DNA from: Thermoleophilia bacterium
Lineage (GTDB): Bacteria > Actinomycetota > Thermoleophilia > Gaiellales > SKUG01
NCBI GenBank assembly: GCA_025964405.1
Contig: JAOPYW010000043.1
Span: 1-6,250 of the forward strand
Reading direction: 5' to 3'
DNA: 6,250 nt
The notes below the pieces were generated by a model, which saw only the letters and a list, made by a program, of their open reading frames with translations, was not told the origin of the DNA and ran no database searches. The translations under genes were made by a program, and so were the position numbers. Positions 1-4,827 of the stretch are shown piece by piece; position 1 is the stretch's first letter; every line of letters begins with the position of its first letter.

Positions 1-48
1 GTGCGCGGACGCCTTGCTCTTGGGGGAGGGGAATGCGGGGGTCGCCAT
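1..48 (-). CDS. nuoF: Start of NADH-quinone oxidoreductase subunit F (partial)
   Basis: Only the first 16 codons lie in the window, reading MATPAFPSPKSKASAH with no stop before the edge. The start codon shares its A with the nuoE stop (TGATG), an arrangement typical of translational coupling between subunits made in equal amounts. There is no strong Shine-Dalgarno of its own; a weak AGG lies in the nuoE tail. NuoF would be the FMN- and NADH-binding subunit, carrying a [4Fe-4S] cluster, and it forms the electron entry site together with NuoE. The identity rests on position and coupling after nuoE, not on any visible NuoF motif, because the Gly-rich nucleotide-binding loops lie outside the window. 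Confidence 0.72.
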   Translation of the reverse strand, partial: MATPAFPSPKSKASAH

Positions 49-560
49 CAGACCTGGCCCTCGCCCTCGGTCCAGCCGGTCGTGGTCGCCTTGAGCTCGG
101 CCAGCAGCGGCTTGACCTGGCTGCGCTCGAAGAACTCGCGGTAGCGGTTGTTGACGGCGACGGTCGGGGCCGTGCCACAGCCGCCGAGGCACTCCACCGA
201 GCGGAGCGTGTACTGGCCGTCGGCCGTGCTGTCGCCGTTGTGGATGCCGAGCTGCTGCTCGAACTCCTCGAGCACGCCGCCGGCGCCGTTGAGTGCGCAG
301 GCGACGTTGGTGCAGACCTCGATCAGGTGCTTGCCCGCGGGCTGCAGGTGGAACATGTCGTAGAAGGAGGCGACGCTCTGCGCGAACGCGGGCGTGGTGT
401 CGAGCGCTTCGGCAACAGCTTCGAAGGCCTCCGGAGGAAGCCATCCATACTGCTCCTGAGCCAGGTGCAGTGCGGGGATGATCGCGCTCTTCGCATTGGG
501 ATAGCGCGCAGCCACCGCTTCGATGCGCTCTATGAGCGCGATCGCGTTGTTGTCGCTCAT
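48..560 (-). CDS. nuoE: NADH-quinone oxidoreductase subunit E (24 kDa, [2Fe-2S] N1a)
   Basis: This 170-aa protein has about the usual NuoE length. The N-terminal part (about residues 5-70) is the helical domain, including the family-like stretch ALHLAQEQYGWLP. The C-terminal part is the thioredoxin-like ferredoxin domain, with the [2Fe-2S] ligands C83 and C88 (CTNVAC) and C124 and C128 (CLGGCGTAP). In complex I this subunit sits beside NuoF at the NADH end of the peripheral arm on the cytoplasmic side, and its N1a cluster is thought to take an off-path electron. I chose the ATG at 560 (MSDNNAIALIER) because GAAGG lies 8 nt upstream and the in-frame extension to a GTG at 644 has no NuoE-like sequence. 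The gene is separated from nuoD by the RTX gene, has its own candidate promoter at 669-697, and is coupled to nuoF. Confidence 0.95.
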   Translation of the reverse strand: MSDNNAIALIERIEAVAARYPNAKSAIIPALHLAQEQYGWLPPEAFEAVAEALDTTPAFAQSVASFYDMFHLQPAGKHLIEVCTNVACALNGAGGVLEEFEQQLGIHNGDSTADGQYTLRSVECLGGCGTAPTVAVNNRYREFFERSQVKPLLAELKATTTGWTEGEGQV

Positions 561-668
561 CGAATCTGCCTTCAGTCGCCTCGCCGCATGCCGGTAACCA
601 ACCGACTCACGGGACCGAACCTCCACACACGCACGATGATCCACGCGCGCGGCGATTCGCTCGGAGCG

Positions 669-697
669 ACACTACCCCATGCCGAGGGCCTCGTCCA
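669..697 (-). promoter_or_regulatory. Candidate nuoE promoter (-35 TGGACG, 17 bp, -10 TAGTGT)
   Basis: On the minus strand a -35-like TGGACG (692-697) is followed, after exactly 17 bp, by TAGTGT (669-674), which fits the TAnnnT housekeeping -10 pattern common in actinobacteria. The predicted start of transcription is near 662, giving a leader of about 100 nt before nuoE. It lies just after the terminator-like hairpin of the RTX gene, where a new promoter would be needed. It shares TGGnCG, the spacer length and the octamer TGGGGTAG with the nuoA candidate promoter. This is pattern evidence only. Confidence 0.5.
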
Positions 698-707
698 CGC
701 GCAACGA

Positions 708-742
708 CGACGGCCGCCTCGCGGTGTGCGGGGCGGCCGTCG
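708..742 (-). terminator. 15-bp stem-loop after the RTX gene, terminator-like
   Basis: A stem of 11 Watson-Crick pairs (708-718 with 732-742) continues inward through one G-U and three more pairs to a GGTGT pentaloop at 723-727. It lies 44 nt after the RTX stop codon. The minus-strand sequence after the hairpin (TCGTTGCG) is only weakly U-rich, so it is not a textbook intrinsic terminator. Short or absent U-tracts are common for hairpins in high-GC actinobacteria. It could also act as an mRNA 3'-end stabiliser. Confidence 0.55.
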
Positions 743-757
743 AGGCACTTCGATAGT

Positions 758-772
758 CGTCTGGAACAGACG
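758..772 (-). terminator. Small 6-bp hairpin between RTX stop and the main stem-loop
   Basis: CGTCTG (758-763) and CAGACG (767-772) form a perfect 6-bp stem around a 3-nt loop, starting 15 nt beyond the RTX stop codon. No T-run follows on either strand. It probably belongs to the same 3'-end structure as the larger stem-loop at 708-742 (a tandem hairpin ending). On its own it would be weak. Confidence 0.3.
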
Positions 773-786
773 CTGCTGCAGCCCGG

Positions 787-2475
787 TCAGATGACCGAGA
801 TGCGGCCACACCATGCGCGGTTGACGATGCGGTCGTTGCGATCAGCGACCACGACGTCACGCTGGCTGGCAGCTGCGACCTTTGTGCAGATCACGACGTC
901 CACTGCGCGGCTACCGTCGCGAGCGACCAGGAAGTCGCGGCCCGTGCCACCGTCGAGTCGGTCAGTACCGATGCCACCCGACAGCACGTCAACGCCGGGT
1001 CCGCCGGCCAGCTTGTCGTTGCCCGGGCCCCCGTCGAGGCGATCCGCACCGGCCTGGCCGGCGAGGATGTCGTTACCGAAGGCACCGTCGAGCATGTCGT
1101 TGCCGTTCCAGCCACCGAGGTTGTCGTTGCCGGCTCCGCCGAACAGGTCGTCGTTGCCCGAACCGCCGCGCAGCGTGTCGTTGCCCAAGCCGCCGATGAG
1201 CAGGTCCGCGAACGCGGTGCCGATCATCACGTCGTTGCCGGCCGTGCCCGTCTGGGGGAAGCCCGACGGAGCCTTGGCGCGATTGACGACTTCGCAGTCA
1301 GCGGTCGGTGACAGGATGTCGAGGTAGTCGAGGTTCGCCGTGTCGGCTTCCGCGGCGAGGGGATTCGTGCCGCAGTCGACCAGGTCGGCCTCGACGTCGT
1401 TCGCCGCGTTGATCGTGTCGACACCCGCTTCACCGCTGAGCTGGTCGAATCCGGCCCGACCGTCGATCGTGTCGTTGCCGCGACCACCGAAGAGCGTGTT
1501 GGTGATGCTGGATCCGAGCAGCGTGTCGTTGCCGTCGCCACCGCTCGCGCCTTCGACGTCGAGCGCGACGTTGTCGTTCTCGCCCGCCTCACCGTCGCCG
1601 CCCGCCGTCCCGAGGTCGACGGTGATGGCCGTAGTGCGAGCACCCTCGAACCCGGTGTCGCCGTAGTTCACCGTGTCGAAGCCCGCGCCGCCGTTGACCG
1701 CGTCAGCGCCATCCGAGGTCGACGTGTCGAGGGTCGGGGGCGTGTTGACGGTCTGGTGCGCTCCGGGGAAGAGCTGGTCGTCGCCGTCGTCGCCGTTGAC
1801 CGTGTCGAGTCCGTCGCCGCCGCCGACGAAGTCAGGGCCCGCGCCGCCACTCACGGTGTCGTTGCCGAGGTCGCCGTAGAGCGTGTCGGCACCGTCGCCG
1901 CCGGTCAGGGTGTCGTTGCCGGCACCGCCGTAGGCTCGGTCCTGGCCCGCGCCGCCCGCGACCGTGTCGTCGCCGGCGTCGCCGGTGACGAAGTCATCGC
2001 CGTCTTCACCTGACACCGAGTCGTTGCCCGCGCCACCATGCAGCTCGTCGTTGCCGACGCCGCCGGTGAGCGCATCGGCTCCAGCGCCACCGATCAGCGT
2101 ATCGTTGCCTGCCTCGCCGTTCAGCGTAGCGGGGACCGTGGCCAGGAGGCTGCTCGCGTCCACGTCATCGTTGCCGTCGCCAGCATTGATCGTCACGCCG
2201 GTGTAGGCACCGGTGCATGTCACCGAGTTCGGGTCGGTCTGCACGCAGGTCGCTGCGGTTCCTAGGGTGACGCCGCCGGCATCAGTGAAGACGATGTCGG
2301 TCGCGGTCTGGTCGACCAGGAGGTTTTCTGCCTGGCCGGCGGTCGACGTGTACGTCAGGACCGTGCCGGTCTGGTTGACCGTGCCGGCCAGGGCCGTGCC
2401 GCCCATCGCGAGCAGCCCGATCGCCGCCACGCTAACCCCGAGTGCTGCCTTGCGCACCTGTGTGCCTGCAAACAT
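787..2475 (-). CDS. Exported RTX-repeat calcium-binding (hemolysin-type) protein
   Basis: This 562-aa protein has a Sec-type signal peptide (K9, a hydrophobic stretch at about 11-26, likely cleavage near TALAG at 27-31). A short beta-rich stretch (32-95) follows, then three blocks of RTX nonapeptides (GGxGxDxUx): 13 in tandem at 120-236, five at 312-356 and 12 at 410-517, with isolated copies near 98 and 262. The family folds into Ca2+-bound parallel beta-rolls outside the cell. The last 45 residues are repeat-free and end CGRISVI. Six cysteines fall in three near pairs: 77/87, 368/394 and 530/556. The ATG at 2475 is chosen because AGGGAG lies 5 nt upstream and the signal peptide begins at once; an in-frame GTG at 2514 would add 13 non-signal residues. 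No lipase, protease or adhesin domain is visible, and no type I secretion genes are in the window, so its role is unknown. It interrupts the nuo gene order and has its own promoter-like and terminator-like signals. Confidence 0.87.
   Translation of the reverse strand: MFAGTQVRKAALGVSVAAIGLLAMGGTALAGTVNQTGTVLTYTSTAGQAENLLVDQTATDIVFTDAGGVTLGTAATCVQTDPNSVTCTGAYTGVTINAGDGNDDVDASSLLATVPATLNGEAGNDTLIGGAGADALTGGVGNDELHGGAGNDSVSGEDGDDFVTGDAGDDTVAGGAGQDRAYGGAGNDTLTGGDGADTLYGDLGNDTVSGGAGPDFVGGGDGLDTVNGDDGDDQLFPGAHQTVNTPPTLDTSTSDGADAVNGGAGFDTVNYGDTGFEGARTTAITVDLGTAGGDGEAGENDNVALDVEGASGGDGNDTLLGSSITNTLFGGRGNDTIDGRAGFDQLSGEAGVDTINAANDVEADLVDCGTNPLAAEADTANLDYLDILSPTADCEVVNRAKAPSGFPQTGTAGNDVMIGTAFADLLIGGLGNDTLRGGSGNDDLFGGAGNDNLGGWNGNDMLDGAFGNDILAGQAGADRLDGGPGNDKLAGGPGVDVLSGGIGTDRLDGGTGRDFLVARDGSRAVDVVICTKVAAASQRDVVVADRNDRIVNRAWCGRISVI
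925..1248 (-). repeat. RTX block 3: 12 tandem 27-bp (nonapeptide) repeats
   Basis: Twelve contiguous nonapeptides, residues 410-517 of the RTX protein, run from GTAGNDVMI to GGTGRDFLV. Several units deviate from GGxGxD (for example GTAFADLLI and GWNGNDMLD). The DNA copies are diverged, so the array is old rather than a recent slippage product. Confidence 0.85.
1408..1542 (-). repeat. RTX block 2: five tandem nonapeptide repeats
   Basis: Residues 312-356 read as five units (GGDGNDTLL, GSSITNTLF, GGRGNDTID, GRAGFDQLS, GEAGVDTIN). The second has lost the glycine/aspartate calcium ligands. Non-repeat spacers with Cys368 and Cys394 separate this block from block 3. Confidence 0.8.
1768..2118 (-). 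repeat. RTX block 1: 13 tandem nonapeptide repeats
   Basis: Residues 120-236 are 13 unbroken nonapeptides, from GEAGNDTLI to GDDGDDQLF, nearly all matching G-x-x-G-x-D-x-U-x. This is the most regular of the three blocks and should form a continuous calcium beta-roll. At the DNA level it appears as an imperfect 27-bp periodicity. Confidence 0.88.
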
Positions 2476-2549
2476 CGTATCTCCCTGGATCCCGAAATGC
2501 AGCCGGACGACCACGTCGCCGGCGGGCGCCCTGTGACGCCACGGGACGA

Positions 2550-2579
2550 GGTATACGGTGGTGACCGGGCGGCCAACAA
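2550..2579 (-). promoter_or_regulatory. Weak candidate promoter for the RTX gene
   Basis: On the minus strand TTGTTG (2574-2579), an 18-bp spacer and TATACC (2550-2555) lie upstream of the RTX start, with a predicted leader of about 65-70 nt. The match to consensus is modest, and it does not share the TGGGGTAG -10 context of the two nuo promoters. It is proposed mainly because the gene is isolated by gaps on both sides. Confidence 0.3.
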
Positions 2580-2655
2580 CCGGAGATTTTCAGCTTGCGA
2601 CAGGCATCGTGAGCAACACGTAGGTTCAGGGGACGGGCGGATCGAGGCCGCGTTT

Positions 2656-2672
2656 ATTGCTGTTCAAGCAAT
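2656..2672. other. A/T-rich 6-bp hairpin in the nuoD-RTX gap
   Basis: ATTGCT (2656-2661) and AGCAAT (2667-2672) form a perfect stem around the 5-nt loop GTTCA, in a locally A/T-richer patch than its GC-rich surroundings. No T-run follows on either strand, so it is not a convincing terminator. It may be an operator-like dyad upstream of the RTX gene or chance. Confidence 0.25.
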
Positions 2673-2698
2673 CACACGTAGCACCACGGAGTGGGCGA

Positions 2699-2765
2699 TG
2701 GGGCGGAGGACCGGACTCGAACCGACTTCCGGACGCAGGAGAGCCGGTGCTTCCGAGCGGCATGT
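2699..2765 (-). pseudogene. tRNA-like remnant: T-arm, acceptor 3' strand and CCA
   Basis: On the minus strand there is a tRNA 3' end: T-stem GTCGG/CCGGT (2722-2726 with 2710-2714, two G-U pairs), the 7-nt T-loop TTCGAGT (2715-2721), a 7-nt acceptor strand CCTCCGC (2703-2709), discriminator C (2702) and an encoded CCA (2699-2701) at the exact spacing. Upstream, GAAGCACCGG...CCGG resembles the D-stem/anticodon-stem junction of ordinary tRNAs. A CTCCTGC loop there could read as anticodon CCT (Arg), but its stem is mismatched. No GCGGAGG-like 5' acceptor strand is found in the preceding DNA, so it cannot be a working tRNA as it stands. It may be a decayed tRNA, a 3' fragment left by integration, or a coincidence. 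The extent beyond 2726 is uncertain. Confidence 0.35.
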
Positions 2766-2788
2766 CCGAGCTTGCTCGAGCATGACCG
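2758..2788. other. Strong hairpin within the nuoD-RTX gap
   Basis: The segment folds as CGG / CATG / T / CGAG around a CTTG tetraloop, returning through CTCG / G / CATG / CCG. It has 11 Watson-Crick pairs and one G-U, broken by one C-A mismatch and one bulged A. No T-run follows on either strand. It is about 140 nt past the nuoD stop, so it could mark the 3' end of the nuoABCD transcript or be part of a larger structured RNA. Confidence 0.4.
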
Positions 2789-2928
2789 AGGAAGTTCCGG
2801 CGTCGTGGAGCGCAGCGACACCCGCCGGAGGACAGCGACGGCGGAGCAGGATGCGGAGCCGAGCGGTTCCGAGGTTCGCGTCCGGCAGCCCGAGCCGCGG
2901 CCCGCGAGCAGGCGGCCGCTGCCTCGAC

Positions 2929-4161
2929 CTACCGGTCGACGTCGCCCATCACCGCATCCACGCTACCGACCGTCGCGATCAGGTCAGCCATGAGCTCGCC
3001 ACCGACCATCGCGCTCACGGCCTGCAGGTTGACGAAGCTCGGACCGCGCCACTTCACGCGCCAGGGCTTCGTGCCGCCGTCGCTCACGATGTACACGCCG
3101 AGCTCGCCGCGCGGGCTCTCGACCGTGGAGTAGATCTCGCCGGCCGGCACCTGGAAACCGTGCGTCACGAGCTTGAAGTGGTGGATGACCGCTTCCATGC
3201 TCGTGTGCAGCTCCGCGCGCGGCGGCAGCACGACCTTGCGGTCGTCGGCCATGATCGGGCCCTCGGGCAGTCCGTCGAGCACGTTGCGGCAGATGCGTGC
3301 ACTCTCGAACATCTCCTCGATGCGCACGAGGTAGCGGGCGTAGCAGTCGCCGGTGTCGAGCACCTTGCTCTGCACGTCGAGCTCGCGGTAGGCCGAGTAG
3401 GGCGCCGCAGTGCGCAGGTCCCAGTCGACGCCGGAAGCGCGCAGGTTCGGCCCGGTCGTGCCGAGCGCGATCGCGTCGTCGGCCGACAGGTAGCCGACAC
3501 CGATGAGCCGGTCCTTCCAGATCGGGTTCTCGCTCAGCAGGTCGACGTACTGCTCGAACCGCTTCGGCAGCTCGTCGACGAGGTCACTGGCCGCCTGCCA
3601 GAACGCGGGCGGGATGTCCTCGAAGAGCCCGCCGATCGCGAAGTAGCGCGGGTGCATGCGGTAGCCCGCGGCCATCTCGAACAGGTCGCTGATCGAGTCG
3701 CGCTCGCGGAAGGCGTAGAAGAACGGGGTCATCGCGCCCATCTCGAGCGCCGACGTACCCAGCCAGACGAGGTGCGAGTAGATGCGGTCGAGCTCCATGA
3801 AGAGCACGCGCAACCACTCGGCGCGACGCGGCACCTCGAGCTGCAGCAGGCGCTCGACACCGCTCGTGTAGGCGTAGCCGCCGAAGTAGAACGAGAGGTA
3901 GTCCATGCGGTCGAAGTACGGGATGGCCTTCCACCACGTCTTCTGCTCGATGTTCTTCTCGATGCCGGTGTGCACGTAGCCGATGTGCGGCACGCACCCG
4001 GCGACCTCCTCACCGTCGAGCAGCAGGTCGAGCCGGAGCACGCCGTGCGTCGACGGGTGGTTCGGGCCCACGTGCAGCGACATGAGCTGGTCGCGGATCT
4101 CGGGGTCGTGCGGCGGGTGCAGCTCCGACGGGATCGGTGAGGGGATGCGTGAGACGGGCAT
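2929..4161 (-). CDS. nuoD: NADH-quinone oxidoreductase subunit D (49 kDa)
   Basis: This 410-aa protein is full length for NuoD/Nqo4. It is a peripheral-arm subunit related to the large subunit of [NiFe] hydrogenases, and with NuoB it forms the quinone-reduction site next to cluster N2. Family motifs in order: GPNHPSTHG (32-40), PHIGYVHTGIEK (58-69), RMDYL (85-89), GTTGPNLRASGV (234-245), GEIYSTVESPRGELG (341-355), PSFVNLQ (374-380), and the C-terminus DAVMGDVDR, which matches the conserved family ending. His39 and Tyr88 correspond to the quinone-headgroup residues His38 and Tyr87 of Thermus Nqo4. The ATG at 4161 follows the nuoC stop by 3 nt, with GGGAG 9 nt upstream inside the end of nuoC. 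NuoC and NuoD are separate proteins here, not fused as in enterobacteria. It is the last gene of the compact nuoABCD block; nuoE is displaced downstream. Confidence 0.98.
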   Translation of the reverse strand: MPVSRIPSPIPSELHPPHDPEIRDQLMSLHVGPNHPSTHGVLRLDLLLDGEEVAGCVPHIGYVHTGIEKNIEQKTWWKAIPYFDRMDYLSFYFGGYAYTSGVERLLQLEVPRRAEWLRVLFMELDRIYSHLVWLGTSALEMGAMTPFFYAFRERDSISDLFEMAAGYRMHPRYFAIGGLFEDIPPAFWQAASDLVDELPKRFEQYVDLLSENPIWKDRLIGVGYLSADDAIALGTTGPNLRASGVDWDLRTAAPYSAYRELDVQSKVLDTGDCYARYLVRIEEMFESARICRNVLDGLPEGPIMADDRKVVLPPRAELHTSMEAVIHHFKLVTHGFQVPAGEIYSTVESPRGELGVYIVSDGGTKPWRVKWRGPSFVNLQAVSAMVGGELMADLIATVGSVDAVMGDVDR

Positions 4162-4164
4162 GGT

Positions 4165-4827
4165 CTAGAGCTCCCGCACGGAGTTGGTGAACTTCACCGG
4201 CTCGCCGCCGATCGGGTAATCCTTGCGCAGCGGGTGGCCGACCCAGTCGTCGGGCATGATCAGCCGCCGCAGGCCCTCGCGGCCCGTGAACTCGATGCCG
4301 AAGAAGTCGAACGCCTCGCGCTCGTGCCAGTCGGCCGTCGGATAGACGGGGATCAGGCTGGGGAGCTGTTCGCCCTCCGCGACCCAGACCCGCAGGCGAA
4401 CGCGCGGCGCACCTGCGACGAGCTTCGTGACCATGTAGTCGACGTTGAAGCGTGCGGGATGCTCGCGCTCGGAACCGTCACGGTCGCACGGGGAGATGTC
4501 ACTCAGCAGCGCGAAGCCCTGGTCGTCGCGCAGGAAGGTGGCGGCTGCAGTGAGCGAGGCGGGAGCCACGGTCACGGTCACCTCGTCGCGGAACACGGCC
4601 CACGCGGCCGACTCGCCCAGCTCCCCCACCAAGGCGGCGGCGGTCTGCGTGGCGATCGCGAGCCCGCGGTGGTCGACGCTCGTCGAGGGGGTGCGGCCGC
4701 GCTTGGCGGCATCGACGTCTTCGCGCTGGAGCACGCTCGTGGAGGGACCGCGGCCACGTCCCTGGGGATCGGGGGCCGACGGGTCGGCGGGGATGCCCTC
4801 GCCGGCGGGGTGGATGGCGTCGGTCAT
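4165..4827 (-). CDS. nuoC: NADH-quinone oxidoreductase subunit C (30 kDa)
   Basis: This 220-aa peripheral-arm subunit packs on NuoD and NuoB. The conserved core begins near residue 60. The complex I 30-kDa signature is clear at HEREAFDFFGIEF (168-180), running to RRLIMPDDW (187-195) and GHPLRKDYP (197-205). The first 55 or so residues are not NuoC-like: they are Pro/Gly/Arg-rich and contain a duplicated motif, RGRGPSTSV (24-32) and RGRTPSTSV (43-51). The ATG at 4827 overlaps the nuoB stop by four bases (ATGA), so the long start is supported by coupling. An internal start after the extension would leave a large gap in an otherwise compact cluster. The extension is probably disordered; its role is unknown. 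Confidence 0.96.
   Translation of the reverse strand: MTDAIHPAGEGIPADPSAPDPQGRGRGPSTSVLQREDVDAAKRGRTPSTSVDHRGLAIATQTAAALVGELGESAAWAVFRDEVTVTVAPASLTAAATFLRDDQGFALLSDISPCDRDGSEREHPARFNVDYMVTKLVAGAPRVRLRVWVAEGEQLPSLIPVYPTADWHEREAFDFFGIEFTGREGLRRLIMPDDWVGHPLRKDYPIGGEPVKFTNSVREL
4676..4757 (-). repeat. Two in-frame direct repeats in the nuoC N-terminal region
   Basis: Two copies of about 23-25 bp, starting at 4676 and 4733 on the plus strand, share the first eight bases ACGCTCGT and about 19 of 23 positions. They are 57 bp apart (19 codons), so both stay in the nuoC frame and encode the two PSTSV motifs. The mismatches mean the duplication is not very recent, unless this is a dispersed repeat element that arrived already diverged. 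Confidence 0.6.

Larger units (their letters stand above)
2476..2928. other. Gene-free 453-nt interval between nuoD and the RTX gene
   Basis: No convincing coding region is seen on either strand; the open frames here are Arg- and Ser-rich antisense readings with no domain features. The interval holds, from the nuoD side, short repeated modules (CCGAGCGG at 2753-2760 and 2859-2866; CCGAGG followed by TCCGG near 2787-2799 and 2869-2885), the hairpin at 2758-2788, the tRNA-like end at 2699-2726, the small hairpin at 2656-2672, and the RTX promoter candidate and AGGGAG ribosome binding site (2481-2486). Confidence 0.6.

Noticed and set aside
561..644. Longer nuoE starting at a GTG at 644
   Set aside because: The added 28 residues are Arg-rich and unlike NuoE, and the ATG at 560 has a well-placed GAAGG.
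33..794. A 253-codon open frame on the plus strand over nuoE
   Set aside because: It is the reverse of the clearly real nuoE, whose [2Fe-2S] cysteine motifs are intact. The composition is a low-complexity Ala/Val/Arg/Leu shadow.
925..2118. Regular repeats that might suggest a CRISPR array
   Set aside because: The 27-bp period is coding, with diverged copies that translate to RTX nonapeptides. There are no constant repeats separated by unique spacers.
2785..2800. GAGGAAGTTCCGG resembling the RNase P RNA motif GAGGAAAGTCCGGGC
   Set aside because: The match is imperfect and short, and the other conserved RNase P RNA segments are missing around it.
2699..2890. tmRNA (ssrA) ending in the CCA-bearing T-arm
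   Set aside because: No tag-peptide frame and no 5' partner for the acceptor strand were found, and only about 230 nt are available before nuoD, too short for a standard one-piece tmRNA.
2497..4140. A 547-codon open frame on the plus strand
   Set aside because: It is antisense to nuoD and then runs through the gap. Its composition (Arg, Val, Ala, Glu, His rich) is what GC-rich antisense frames give, and it has no domain features.
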